From assembly GCF_018207095.1 (NCBI RefSeq), contig NZ_QOCZ01000017.1, positions 1 through 54,834 of the forward strand: a stretch of 54,834 nt of DNA, given 5' to 3'. The position numbers and the translations under genes were made by a program. Of this stretch, positions 1 through 7,890 are shown in pieces. Within the stretch, counting starts at the first letter, position 1. Each line of letters starts with the position of its first letter. The stretch comes from Nocardiopsis sp. MG754419 (lineage in GTDB: Bacteria > Actinomycetota > Actinomycetes > Streptosporangiales > Streptosporangiaceae). The notes beneath the pieces are model-generated. The model saw only the letters and a program-made list of their open reading frames with translations. It made no database searches and was not told where the DNA came from.

Positions 1-100
1 GGCGAGCCCTCCCACCGCGGGTCTCCAAGGCGCGTGTCGTGGCGTGGGTCGCCCGCACACGGGCGGGGCCGGGCACGGTGGGGGCCCGAGGAGAAACGAC

Positions 101-1321
101 CTAGAGGAAGGCGTGGCCCTCACCGCGGTAGGTGGGTACCGCGCCCTCGTAGGTGCCGGTGTCGGAGTCGATCAGGTGCAGTGTGTCGAAGCGTTCGCAC
201 AGTTCCCCGGCCTTGGCGTGGCGCATCCATACGCGGTCGCCGAGGGCCAGCCGGTCGGCGGCCGCGCCCATCAGTGGGGTCTGTACCTCCCCGGCGCCCT
301 CGTGTGGGCTGTAGGTCAGCCCCTCGGGCAGGTGGGGTACGGGTGGACGGAACGCGTCGACGGGCCCGGACGCGGGGTAGCCGCCGCCCAGGACGGTGAC
401 CACGCCCGGTGCCGGACGTCGCACGACCGGCAGCGCGAACAGCGCGGCGGGGCGCCCTCGGAAGGACCGGTAGTGGTCGAACAGGTGCGGTTGGTACAGC
501 CCGGACCCGGCGGCCAGTTCGGTCACGGCCCGCTCGCGTCCGGTGGTGTGCAGACTGCCCGTGCCGCCACCGTTGACGAAACGCAAGGGGGCGACCGCGC
601 GGACGGCGCGGGTGATGGCGGCCCGGCGTCGGGCCAGTTCGACGGCCGAGCGGCGCTGGAGGGCGCTCAGGAGGCGTCCGTAGAGCGGCCGGCCGGGCGG
701 TGCGTCGCCGAGCCCCGCGATCTGGCCCTCGTAGGCCATGATGCCGTCCAGTTCGAGCTCCGGTCGGGCGACGACGGCGCGGGCCAGCGCGGCGGCCTGG
801 GCGGGGGTGCGGACGGTGGAGCGGTAGACGCCCACGCGCAGGTGCGGGCCGAGCGGCTGCCAGCCGGCGTCGATGTCCAGGCACACGCGGACCCGGGGGG
901 TGTCCGCGCCGCGGTCGGCCTTGCGCACGGCGGCGACGATCATGTCGAGGTGGGCGGTGTGGTCGACCATCAGGGTGATGTGGTGGGCGGCGGTGGGGCC
1001 GCGGACCAGGTCGACCAGGGCGGAGCGGTCGGCGGTGGGGTAGGCGACGAGGATGTCGTCGCTCAGGCGGGGCGAGGCGGCGTCGAGCCAGAGCGCCTCG
1101 GGCAGGGTGAACGCCATGATCCCGGCGTATCCGGGCCGGTCCAGCGTCCGGCGCAGGAGTTCGCGGCTGCGGACGGACTTGCTGGCGACCCGTATGGGGC
1201 GGCCGTGGGCGCGGCGGGTCAGGTCGTCGGCGTTGGCGCGGAAGGCGGCCAGGTCGACCATGGCGAAGGGGGCCTGGAGTTCGCGGGTGGCGGCCTCGTA
1301 CTTCTCACGCAGGCTTGTCAT
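101..1321 (-). CDS. PLP-dependent alanine racemase N-domain / D-threonine aldolase-like amino-acid enzyme
   Basis: Reads as a 406-residue fold-type III PLP protein of the alanine-racemase N-terminal plus D-serine dehydratase-like family. The motif RVASKSVRS (Lys48 the expected PLP lysine) follows an APFAMVDL beta strand. Later blocks such as VCLDIDAGW, GIMAYEGQ, FVNGGGTGS and VTVLGGGYPASG fit the barrel, and the tail has HAKAGELCERFDTLHLI, like the metal-binding C-terminal part of D-threonine aldolase/D-serine dehydratase proteins. The start used is the ATG at 1321. An in-frame ATG at 1333 would add MLDA. It is divergent from purU, 180 bases away, and stands alone on its strand. The substrate cannot be told from sequence: amino-acid deaminase, D-threonine aldolase and racemase are all possible. 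Confidence 0.85.
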   Translation of the reverse strand: MTSLREKYEAATRELQAPFAMVDLAAFRANADDLTRRAHGRPIRVASKSVRSRELLRRTLDRPGYAGIMAFTLPEALWLDAASPRLSDDILVAYPTADRSALVDLVRGPTAAHHITLMVDHTAHLDMIVAAVRKADRGADTPRVRVCLDIDAGWQPLGPHLRVGVYRSTVRTPAQAAALARAVVARPELELDGIMAYEGQIAGLGDAPPGRPLYGRLLSALQRRSAVELARRRAAITRAVRAVAPLRFVNGGGTGSLHTTGRERAVTELAAGSGLYQPHLFDHYRSFRGRPAALFALPVVRRPAPGVVTVLGGGYPASGPVDAFRPPVPHLPEGLTYSPHEGAGEVQTPLMGAAADRLALGDRVWMRHAKAGELCERFDTLHLIDSDTGTYEGAVPTYRGEGHAFL

Positions 1322-1501
1322 GGCATCGAGCATGCCAGAACGTGAGGGGCCTTCATATTGCGTGGAGCGTCCGATGTGCGCGGGTTCGGGGCCCGCGCGG
1401 GTGACGGGGGATACGCCCGGATCGACCCCGCTGGTGCGAGGTCCTGGATATTCTGGGTGGTCAGGCTGTTCGGCCGACGATCTGCGGGAGTGGTTCCTTC
1501 G

Positions 1502-2389
1502 ATGAGCGAGCGTGAGTACGTCCTGACCCTGTCCTGTCCCGACAGTCGGGGCATCGTGGCGGGCGTGGCCAACCTGCTGTCCGACCACGGGTGCAACATC
1601 ACCGAGAGCCAGCAGTACGGTGACCACTACTCCGGTCGGTTCTTCCTGCGCATGCAGTTCATGGCGGAGGACGGCGGGGCCGGTGTGGTCGGCGAGGACG
1701 TTCTGCGCGGTGCCTTCGCCGCTCTGGCCGGGGAGTTCGGCCGGGGCGCGGGGCGGTCGATCGTCGAGTGGAGCCTGCAGGCCCGCGACGTGCGCCCCCG
1801 CATGATCGTCATGGTGTCCCGGTTCGGGCACTGTCTCAACGACCTGCTCTACCGTCAGCGCAGCGGCCTGCTCGACATCGACATCGCGGCGGTGGTCTCC
1901 AACCACCCGGACCTGGAGTTCCTCGCGCGGTCCTACGGGGTGGACTTCCACCACCTGCCGGTCACCTCCGACTCCAAGGGGCAGCAGGAGGAGCGGATCC
2001 TGGAGCTGGTCGACTCCTACGACGTCGACCTCGTGGTGCTGGCGCGCTACATGCAGGTGCTCTCCGAGCAGCTCTGCGCGAAGATGTCCGGCCGCATCAT
2101 CAACATCCACCACTCCTTCCTTCCCAGCTTCAAGGGCGCCCGCCCCTACCACCAGGCGCACACGCGCGGTGTGAAGCTCATCGGTGCCACCGCCCACTAC
2201 GTCACCGCAGACCTGGACGAGGGGCCGATCATCGAGCAGGAGGTCTCCCGGGTCGACCACACGCACAGCCCGGAGCAGCTCACCGCGATCGGCCGCGACC
2301 TGGAGTCGGTGGCGTTGGCGCGGGCCGTGAACTGGCACGCGCAGCGTCGGATCCTCCTCAACGGGGAGAAGACGGTCATCTTCGACTGA
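1502..2389 (+). CDS. purU: formyltetrahydrofolate deformylase
   Basis: A 295-residue protein of normal PurU length. It hydrolyses 10-formyl-THF to formate and THF, balancing one-carbon pools and supplying formate. Residues 4-85 form an ACT-type regulatory domain (YVLTLSCPDSRGIVAGVANLL). Residues 98-290 are a formyltransferase fold with the catalytic Asn201-x-His203 (NIHHSFLPSFKGA) and Asp239 (LDEGPII). The start is ATG 1502, with GGGAG about 11 bases upstream. A longer frame opens at 1358 but the family begins at this Met. It is monocistronic, ending in a strong terminator 20 bases downstream. It links functionally to the glycine cleavage/serine genes at 6.4-10.8 kb, which also handle one-carbon units. 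Confidence 0.95.
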   Translation: MSEREYVLTLSCPDSRGIVAGVANLLSDHGCNITESQQYGDHYSGRFFLRMQFMAEDGGAGVVGEDVLRGAFAALAGEFGRGAGRSIVEWSLQARDVRPRMIVMVSRFGHCLNDLLYRQRSGLLDIDIAAVVSNHPDLEFLARSYGVDFHHLPVTSDSKGQQEERILELVDSYDVDLVVLARYMQVLSEQLCAKMSGRIINIHHSFLPSFKGARPYHQAHTRGVKLIGATAHYVTADLDEGPIIEQEVSRVDHTHSPEQLTAIGRDLESVALARAVNWHAQRRILLNGEKTVIFD

Positions 2390-2409
2390 CCGACAAATCG
2401 ATTTTCGGA

Positions 2410-2444
2410 CGCCAGGGGTACCCGTCGGTACTCCTGGCGTTTTT
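2410..2444 (+). terminator. intrinsic terminator of purU
   Basis: A 13-bp stem (2410-2422 with 2427-2439, one G-U pair) and a four-base loop are followed directly by TTTTT at 2440-2444. It starts 20 bases after the purU stop. It is one of the few hairpins here with a real T tract. Confidence 0.9.
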
Positions 2445-2514
2445 CTTGGTCCGGACAGGATTCGGGGCCCTGGTTTGGGGGATGGATGGTAAGACCATGA
2501 CCCTTCCGACCTGC

Positions 2515-2563
2515 AAAGCATTGCTTTAAGTGTCTTGGTGACTACATAGAGTCTCTATATGGT
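2515..2563 (+). promoter_or_regulatory. candidate csbD promoter with two short palindromes
   Basis: An AT-rich island in GC-rich DNA. A candidate -35 TTGGTG (2535-2540) and -10 TATGGT (2558-2563) are separated by 17 bases. Two perfect odd palindromes lie here: AAAGCA-T-TGCTTT (2515-2527), just upstream of the -35, and ATAGAG-T-CTCTAT (2546-2558), inside the spacer and touching the -10. The positions suit operators, but no regulator is identified. Csb (SigB-controlled) promoters in other bacteria have a different consensus, which I do not see here. Confidence 0.4.
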
Positions 2564-2660
2564 GTGATGGGGTCGAATCGACGTGACCTGGTCACAGGAC
2601 AGGGGTCGTCGGTTTCGGTCCACACACCCTGAGCCGCGTGGCTCAGACCAGGGGGCACAA

Positions 2661-2885
2661 ATGGGCAAGCACATCGATGACGCCGTCGGTCAGGGCAAGG
2701 AGGCCTTCGGTAAGGCCACCGGCGACCGCCGTACGGAGGCCGAGGGCAAGGTCGACCAGACCAAGGCCAAGGCCGAGGACGCCGCAGACAAGTTCAAGGA
2801 CAAGGCCGAGGACCTGAAGGACAAGGCCGAGGGCGCCTTCGAGTCCGCGGGGGAGAAGATCAGGGACGCCTTCAAGCGCGACTAG
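2661..2885 (+). CDS. CsbD family stress protein
   Basis: A 74-residue, highly charged helical protein with the CsbD signature: MGKHIDDAVGQGKEAFGKATG followed by Lys/Glu/Asp/Ala repeats (KVDQTKAKAEDAADKFKDK). CsbD-like proteins are abundant general-stress proteins of unknown biochemical role. The start is ATG 2661, with a GGGGG run about 5 bases upstream. The reading frame extends back to 2583, but that part is not CsbD-like. It leads a cluster of Asp23/AmaP genes. Asp23 and CsbD proteins are both classic alternative-sigma targets in Firmicutes, so shared stress control is a reasonable inference. Confidence 0.88.
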   Translation: MGKHIDDAVGQGKEAFGKATGDRRTEAEGKVDQTKAKAEDAADKFKDKAEDLKDKAEGAFESAGEKIRDAFKRD

Positions 2886-2937
2886 AGCGTCGTGCGGAAA
2901 GCGTTCAGTACGGAAGACACACTGCGTAGGGGGACCA

Positions 2938-3414
2938 GTGTCGGATACCCAGACCCAATCCGCTGTGCCGAGCGCCCGTGAGGCCGCCGGCAAGCGTGAG
3001 TCCGCGAGCGAGCGCGGACAGGGACACACGCACATCGCCGACGGCGTCGTCGCCAAGATCGCCGGTATGGCCGCGCGTGAGATCGGCGGTGTCCACGCCA
3101 TGGGCGGTGGCACCGCCCGCATGGTCGGCGCCGTCCGCGACGTCGTGAGCGGAGGCGGATCCTCCGGTTCGGTGGCGCAGGGTGTCTCGGTCGAGGTCGG
3201 CGAACGCCAGGCCGCCGTGGACATCGACCTCGTCGTCGAGTACGGAGCCGCCATCCAGGACCTGGCGACGGCGGTTCGCCGCAACGTCACCACCGCGGTC
3301 GAGAGGATGACCGGCCTGGAGGTCACCGAGATCAACATCAGGGTGGACGACATCCACCTGCCGGGGGACGACGACTCCTCCGACGGCGGCGACTCCGAAC
3401 CCCGGGTCAAGTAG
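2938..3414 (+). CDS. Asp23/Gls24 family envelope stress protein (copy 1)
   Basis: A 158-residue protein. After a hydrophilic 30-residue leader comes an Asp23 domain: IADGVVAKIAGMAAREIGGVHAM at about 33-55, then VSVEVGERQAAVDIDLVVEYGAAI, AVRRNVTTAVERMTGLEVTEINIRVDDIHL, and an acidic tail. Asp23 proteins coat the inner face of the membrane through the anchor AmaP. The GTG start at 2938 is used; the frame has no better upstream start. It ends two bases before the next gene, so translation is probably coupled. It is the best preserved of three Asp23-type proteins in this operon. Confidence 0.9.
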   Translation: MSDTQTQSAVPSAREAAGKRESASERGQGHTHIADGVVAKIAGMAAREIGGVHAMGGGTARMVGAVRDVVSGGGSSGSVAQGVSVEVGERQAAVDIDLVVEYGAAIQDLATAVRRNVTTAVERMTGLEVTEINIRVDDIHLPGDDDSSDGGDSEPRVK

Positions 3415-3416
3415 TC

Positions 3417-3734
3417 ATGGCCGGTGGCGAGGCACCCGAGCAGACCGCGCTGGAGATCGCCGCGGCGGCGGTCCGTTTCCCCGACGTGGTGGAGCTGTCC
3501 TCGGGGTCCTTCGGGACCCTGAGCACCCCCGCGCTGGGTGGACGGGTGCGCGGGGTCGCGGTACGCGGCGACCACGTCGAGATCGGTGTGGTGGTCAGAT
3601 ACGGGCGGCCGTTGCCGGAGATCGCCACCGAGATCCGTCGGGGGCTGACCCCGCTGGCCGGCGGCCGCGTCGTCCATGTGTCCGTGGAGGACGTGGTCGC
3701 CGGGTTGGGTGACGGAGCACGAGCGGCCGGCTGA
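3417..3734 (+). CDS. Asp23-like short protein (copy 2)
   Basis: A 105-residue protein starting at ATG 3417, two bases after the previous stop. It lacks the long leader but keeps a diverged Asp23-type core: ALEIAAAAVRFPDVVELSSGSFG, then VRGVAVRGDHVEIGVVVRYGRPLPEIATEIRRGL and VVHVSVEDVVAGL. Position and fold suggest a paralogue that could form mixed assemblies with the flanking Asp23 proteins. The assignment is by pattern and context, weaker than for the neighbouring copies. Confidence 0.7.
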   Translation: MAGGEAPEQTALEIAAAAVRFPDVVELSSGSFGTLSTPALGGRVRGVAVRGDHVEIGVVVRYGRPLPEIATEIRRGLTPLAGGRVVHVSVEDVVAGLGDGARAAG

Positions 3735-3775
3735 ACACCGATCGCGATACAGGGCGTGTGATGAGAGGGGGAGCC

Positions 3776-3949
3776 ATGTGGCCCATCGTTGGACTGTCCT
3801 ATGGGACCGTGCTGGGGCTCGCAGCGGCGTTCGGCGGTTTTCCCGCCTTCGCGCTGGTCCTGGTCCTGGGCCTGGTCGGGTTCGTCGTAGGTAGGGCGAT
3901 GGAGGGCGAGATCGACCTCGCCGAGATGTTCACACGGCGTTCGGCCTAG
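3776..3949 (+). CDS. small membrane protein, DUF2273-like
   Basis: A 57-residue protein from ATG 3776, chosen because GAGAGGGGGAG sits just upstream. The GTG at 3758 would place the ribosome site inside the gene. Two hydrophobic stretches (IVGLSYGTVLGLAAAF and FALVLVLGLVGFVVGRAM) are followed by a short acidic tail, EGEIDLAEMF. DUF2273 proteins of this size and layout sit in Asp23/AmaP operons of many Gram-positives, matching this location. Confidence 0.75.
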   Translation: MWPIVGLSYGTVLGLAAAFGGFPAFALVLVLGLVGFVVGRAMEGEIDLAEMFTRRSA

Positions 3950-3957
3950 ACGGGGGA

Positions 3958-4332
3958 GTGGACGTGGTCGGGGTGCGCAGCGACACGGTCCCCCAGCAAC
4001 GGGTGCCGGCACCGCGGGGCGCGACGAGGGCCGACCTGGCCGGCGCGCGTGATCCCGGGGGACGGATCGATCTCCCGGGAAGCGTCATCGAGAAGGCCGC
4101 CGCCCGGGCGATCGGCGAGGTCGCGGGGGCCGAGGCCGCCCGATCCCGGGCGGCCCGCGCGCGCGTCAGCGGGGAGGTGGTCCTGCTACGACTGCGGATC
4201 GACGTGGACTATCCACTGTCGGTCCTCCGCGTGGCGGAGGCCGTACGAGAACACGTCAAGGGCCGGATCGAGCGGATCACCGGTAAACAGGTCCACCACA
4301 TCGACATAGAGATCGCGGAGTTGGTGCGATGA
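3958..4332 (+). CDS. Asp23 family protein (copy 3)
   Basis: A 124-residue protein from GTG 3958, preceded by GGGGGAG. About 40 disordered residues lead into an Asp23-type domain: GSVIEKAAARAIGEVAGAEAA, then VVLLRLRIDVDYPLSVLRVAEAVREHVKGRIERITGKQVHHIDIEIAELV. The stop overlaps the start of the next gene (ATGA at 4329-4332), so the two are translationally coupled. It probably joins the membrane-associated Asp23 network. Confidence 0.85.
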   Translation: MDVVGVRSDTVPQQRVPAPRGATRADLAGARDPGGRIDLPGSVIEKAAARAIGEVAGAEAARSRAARARVSGEVVLLRLRIDVDYPLSVLRVAEAVREHVKGRIERITGKQVHHIDIEIAELVR

Positions 4333-4934
4333 CCACCGTGGAAGAGGCGCTCGCCCGTCCGGCCCAGAGCGTGGATCGCCGGGCGAGACGGGTCGCCGTC
4401 CACACGTTCCGCCCACGTCGCTCGTGGCCCGCGGTGATCACCGGGTTCGTGGTCCTCATGGTGGCGGTGGTCGCCGCCGCCGAGGTCATCGCCGCCCTGG
4501 CGGGGAACCCCCTGCGGCTGTTCCCCGTCGGAGCGGCCACCGACTACGCCGCCGCGACCACCTGGTCCGAGCCCTCCGTCCAGATCGCCTCGGCGGTCTC
4601 GGCGGTGATCGGGCTGGCCCTGATCGTGGTGGCGCTCGCCCCCGGACGGGGCCGGTGGACGGCCCTGCGCACGGACGACCCGGCGCTCGTCGTGGGACTG
4701 ACACGACCGGCGCTGCGCCGTGCGGTGGCCGCCGCCGCGCAGGACGTGAGCGGGGTCGACAGCGTGCACGTGACGGTGCGCGGCAACAGACTGCGGGTCC
4801 ACGTGCGCACGGGGATGCGCGAGGCGCGCGCCCTGCCTGCCGAGGTGACCAGGTCCGTGGAGCGGCGCCTGGAGGAGCTGGCGCCCCTGCGCAGCATGCG
4901 GATCGCCACACACGTTCGATACGCGGAGGGTTAG
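4329..4934 (+). CDS. DUF6286-type membrane protein of the Asp23 cluster
   Basis: A 201-residue protein with two predicted membrane helices (about 33-60, PAVITGFVVLMVAVVAAAEVIAAL; about 85-105, IASAVSAVIGLALIVVALAP), then a soluble domain (about 115-200) with the pattern RAVAAAAQDVSGVDSVHVTVRGNRLRVHVRTG, itself reminiscent of Asp23 and AmaP C-terminal domains. It overlaps the upstream gene by four bases and is followed two bases later by the AmaP-like gene. It is likely a second membrane anchor for the Asp23 proteins. The DUF number is from memory and should be taken as tentative. Confidence 0.7.
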   Translation: MTTVEEALARPAQSVDRRARRVAVHTFRPRRSWPAVITGFVVLMVAVVAAAEVIAALAGNPLRLFPVGAATDYAAATTWSEPSVQIASAVSAVIGLALIVVALAPGRGRWTALRTDDPALVVGLTRPALRRAVAAAAQDVSGVDSVHVTVRGNRLRVHVRTGMREARALPAEVTRSVERRLEELAPLRSMRIATHVRYAEG

Positions 4935-4936
4935 CC

Positions 4937-5527
4937 ATGGCGCGCGACAGGTGCCGCAGGTCGGCCCGGGGTAATCGCCTGGGCCTGGTGATCGTCGGAA
5001 TGGTGCTGCTCGCGGTCGGTGCGGCGGCGCTCGCGGCCGGACAGGGGCTCTTCGGGCCCGGGATCGCGAGAACGCCCCTGTTGAGTGATGGTGTGAACGC
5101 GGTCCTGGCCCAGCCGTGGGTGCCCTATGTGACCGTGGCGGTGGCCTTCGTCGCCGGGTTCCTGGCCCTGCGGTGGTTGATGGTCCAGGGCATGAACGAC
5201 ACCGTGGGCCGCCTCTACCTGGAGCGGCACGACGAGGGCAACGTGGAGATGTCCGAGAGCGCGGCCCGCGGCGCCCTCGAACAGGAGGTCGCGGAGTACC
5301 CGGGGGTGCGACGTGCCCGGGCACGCCTGACCGAGTCCGGCGACGCGCCGCACCTGCGGTTGGCGCTCACCTTGGACGAGGACGCGGACGTGACGAGGGT
5401 ATGGCACCGGGTGCGCGAGGAGGGGCTCGCCAACCTGAGGTCCGCCCTCGAACTGGAGCACGTTCCGGCGGTCATCCGGATGTCGATGACGGCCCCCGCC
5501 AAGAACCCGCGCCGCAGCCTGGCCTGA
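4937..5527 (+). CDS. amaP: alkaline-shock response membrane anchor AmaP-like protein
   Basis: A 196-residue protein from ATG 4937, two bases after the previous stop. Two membrane helices (about 16-40, LGLVIVGMVLLAVGAAALAAG; about 62-84, VPYVTVAVAFVAGFLALRWLMV) precede a C-terminal domain with an amphipathic helix and the strand pattern HLRLALTLDEDADVTRVWHRVREE. This two-helix-plus-domain plan is that of AmaP, which tethers Asp23 to the membrane in Staphylococcus. It closes the operon and is followed by a hairpin at 5543-5566. The symbol is by analogy. Confidence 0.75.
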   Translation: MARDRCRRSARGNRLGLVIVGMVLLAVGAAALAAGQGLFGPGIARTPLLSDGVNAVLAQPWVPYVTVAVAFVAGFLALRWLMVQGMNDTVGRLYLERHDEGNVEMSESAARGALEQEVAEYPGVRRARARLTESGDAPHLRLALTLDEDADVTRVWHRVREEGLANLRSALELEHVPAVIRMSMTAPAKNPRRSLA

Positions 5528-5542
5528 GGGAACGTCTGGGGT

Positions 5543-5566
5543 CGGACGCACCACGGCGTGCGTCCG
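5543..5566 (+). terminator. hairpin terminator after the Asp23/AmaP operon
   Basis: A perfect 9-bp GC stem (5543-5551 with 5558-5566) and six-base loop lie 15 bases after the amaP stop. There is no T tract, as is common for actinomycete terminators. Confidence 0.6.
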
Positions 5567-5998
5567 CCCGGCCGGGGCACGAGCGCTCGACGTCGGCCGC
5601 AAGGCCCCTCGCCCGGGCCGGGCCGCGACGCCCCGGACCGGAGAGCGTCCGAGCGTGGGGGCCCTGTCCACCACCCTGTCCGAGCCGGCGCACGGGTGCG
5701 CGGACCTCGGAGGATCCCCGTGTCTCCCCCGTCCCGGCCTCCGGCGCTCGGGCCCGGTGTACCGACGACCACTGCCGGGAGAACCACCGACCGAGGACCG
5801 AGGGGTCGTGTGCGCGCCGACGGTCGGATTACCGCCGGATCATGGCCCGCGGTCTCTGGTGCCCACGCGCGGAGGACGCGATCATCGGGGATGGGTGACG
5901 ACCGTTGCGTGCACGACCTCCTGCCCGGGCAGCGCGGACCCTGTCGACCCGTTCCCTCGGGCCTGTCCGCGTGCGTGGTGATCACACCGAGCGGGACG
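5567..5998. other. 432-base stretch without a convincing gene
   Basis: Very GC-rich sequence. Open frames on both strands have arginine/proline-rich translations typical of off-frame reading. I see no promoter consensus, no RNA family and no protein motif here. Confidence 0.6.
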
Positions 5999-6352
5999 GT
6001 GTTCCATCACGCGCTCGTGCGAGGCCCTGATCGAGGGGCAGCGCAGGGCGGACCGCATGGGGCTGCCGATACACGACCCCGAGGTGGTGACCCTGGAGCG
6101 TGTGCTGCACGACCGGCCACCCTGCGTCCACTGCTTCCCGGACTACGCGCAGGCGGGGACCCGGCTCTGCTGGGTCCGACACGGGGGTCCTGGTTCAAGG
6201 GACTGCCGACACGGTGGCGTGGCCGCGACGAGCGGGGCCGGTGGGAGGCCGACGTCTCCTACGTGGTCGACATCGCGCTGGTCGAGAGCGTGGTCGACCA
6301 ACGGTCGTCGCGGCCGCGCGAACCCGGTGAGAACGGCCCCGAACGGCCCTGA
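5999..6352 (+). pseudogene. frameshifted small protein gene (CxxC-containing, unrecognised)
   Basis: Two adjacent frames give protein-like, non-low-complexity sequence that joins naturally. Frame one runs from ATG 6057 (MGLPIHDPEVVTLERVLHD, then CVHC at residues 23-26 and LCWV) and breaks at the G run 6183-6187. Adding one G leads directly into GSWFKGLPTRWRGRDERG and WEADVSYVVDIALVESVVDQ, ending at TGA 6350-6352, for about 99 residues. Upstream of the ATG the same frame reads ALIEGQRRADR, and a GTG at 5999 in the other frame reads VFHHALV. A second, compensating shift near 6020 is therefore possible but uncertain. The three cysteines could bind metal. I do not recognise the family. It is either a real pseudogene or an assembly homopolymer error. 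Confidence 0.55.
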
Positions 6353-6401
6353 GCGGTGTCGCTCGGGAGGAGGGCGGCGACGTGCGCGCCGCACGGGTCC
6401 G

Positions 6402-7814
6402 TCAGCACTCGATGACGTTGACGGCGAGACCCCCGCGGCTGGTCTCCTTGTACTTGTCGTGCATGTCGCGGCCGGTGTCGCGCATGGTCTTGATGACCTT
6501 GTCCAGGCTCACGAAGTGGCTACCGTCGCCGCGCAAGGCCATACGGGTGCCGCTGATCGCCTTCACCGACGCGAGCGCGTTGCGCTCGATGCACGGGACC
6601 TGCACGAGACCGCCGATGGGGTCACAGGTCAGGCCCAGGTTGTGCTCCATCGCGATCTCCGCGGCGTTCTCGACCTGCGCGGGCGTGCCGCCCAGCACCT
6701 CGGCCAGACCGGCCGCGGCCATCGACGAGGCCGAACCCACCTCGCCCTGGCAGCCCACCTCGGCGCCGGAGATCGACGCGTTCTGCTTGAACAGGATGCC
6801 GATGGCCGCCGCCGTCAGCAGGAAGCGCACCACACCCTCGTCCCCGGCGCCCGGGCTGAAGTGCAGGTAGTAGTGGAGCACGGCCGGAACGATGCCCGCC
6901 GCGCCGTTGGTCGGTGCCGTCACGACCCGGCCGCCCGCCGCGTTCTCCTCGTTGACCGCCAGTGCGTACAGGCTGATCCAGTCACTGCCGCGCATCGGGT
7001 CCGGGTCCACGTGGGTGGGCGCCAGCAGGCCGTGCTCGTCGCAGACCCCGCCCAGCTGTCGGTACAGCCGGTGCGCCCGTCGGGGGACGCGCAGCCCCCC
7101 GGGGAGGCTGCCCTCGGTCATCACCCCGCGCCGCACGCACTGGCGCATCACCGACCAGATCTCCAGGAGTTCGGCGCGGATCTGTGCGGGGGTGCGGCCG
7201 AACGCCTGCTCGTTGGCGAGCATGAGCGCGCTGATGGACATACCGGTCTGCTCGCACAGGGCCAGCAGCTCCTCCGCGGAGGAGAAGGGGTAGGGCAGTT
7301 CGGTGTCGTCGGCCTTGATCCGGTCCGCGCCGGCGGCGCGCTCGTCCACGACGAAGCCGCCGCCCACCGAGTAGTAGACCTTGGCCGCCAGCTCCACCCC
7401 GACCGCGTCCAGGGCGACGAACCGCATCCCGTTCGGGTGGTCGGGCAGGCTCTCCTTGCGACGGAAGTCCACGTCCACGGCCGGGTCGAACGCGACCGGG
7501 GGACCGTCCGGCCCGCCCAGCAGCAGGGTCCGGGAGGAACGGACCTCCTCCACCAGCCGGAGCACCGCGTCCACGTCCACCCCCTCGGGGGTGTGACCCA
7601 TCAGCCCCAGCACCACGGCCGTGTCACTGCCGTGTCCCTTACCGGTGAGCGCCAGCGAGCCGTACAGCTCGGCCCGCACGTGCGCCACCCGGTCCAGCGC
7701 CCCGTCCGATCCCAGAGTCGACACGAAGGTCCGTGCGGCCTTCATCGGGCCGACGGTATGTGAACTGGACGGTCCGATACCGATCTTGAACAGGTCGAAG
7801 GTGCTGATGGCCAT
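6402..7814 (-). CDS. sdaA: L-serine ammonia-lyase (iron-sulfur, single chain)
   Basis: A 470-residue one-chain L-serine dehydratase: serine to pyruvate and ammonia. The N-terminal beta domain opens [24 protein letters not shown]. The alpha domain carries [37 protein letters not shown] and [19 protein letters not shown], whose cysteines are the expected 4Fe-4S ligands. The last residues (NVIEC) include the C-terminal Cys seen in this family. The start is the second ATG (7814), because GGAGG lies six bases before it and directly abuts the first ATG (7820). It is last in gcvT-gcvH-glyA-sdaA, 76 bases after glyA. Together with GlyA it drains glycine to pyruvate. Confidence 0.95.
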   Translation of the reverse strand: MAISTFDLFKIGIGPSSSHTVGPMKAARTFVSTLGSDGALDRVAHVRAELYGSLALTGKGHGSDTAVVLGLMGHTPEGVDVDAVLRLVEEVRSSRTLLLGGPDGPPVAFDPAVDVDFRRKESLPDHPNGMRFVALDAVGVELAAKVYYSVGGGFVVDERAAGADRIKADDTELPYPFSSAEELLALCEQTGMSISALMLANEQAFGRTPAQIRAELLEIWSVMRQCVRRGVMTEGSLPGGLRVPRRAHRLYRQLGGVCDEHGLLAPTHVDPDPMRGSDWISLYALAVNEENAAGGRVVTAPTNGAAGIVPAVLHYYLHFSPGAGDEGVVRFLLTAAAIGILFKQNASISGAEVGCQGEVGSASSMAAAGLAEVLGGTPAQVENAAEIAMEHNLGLTCDPIGGLVQVPCIERNALASVKAISGTRMALRGDGSHFVSLDKVIKTMRDTGRDMHDKYKETSRGGLAVNVIEC

Positions 7815-7890
7815 GGACATCCTCCTCGTCGAGGTGCCGTGGGGATGGGCGCCGTGCGGGCCCGAGCGGGCCCACACGGCGTGGGCGCTG

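Noticed and set aside
1..100. Possible partial gene at the left edge
   Set aside because: No frame in the first 100 bases shows a protein-like sequence; it appears to be intergenic DNA after the PLP enzyme gene.
4209..5324. Long minus-strand frame over the Asp23 operon
   Set aside because: It is antisense to well-supported genes and has a typical off-frame composition; the same holds for long shadow frames over gcvT, glyA, the histidine kinase, the GH43 gene and the 481-residue gene.
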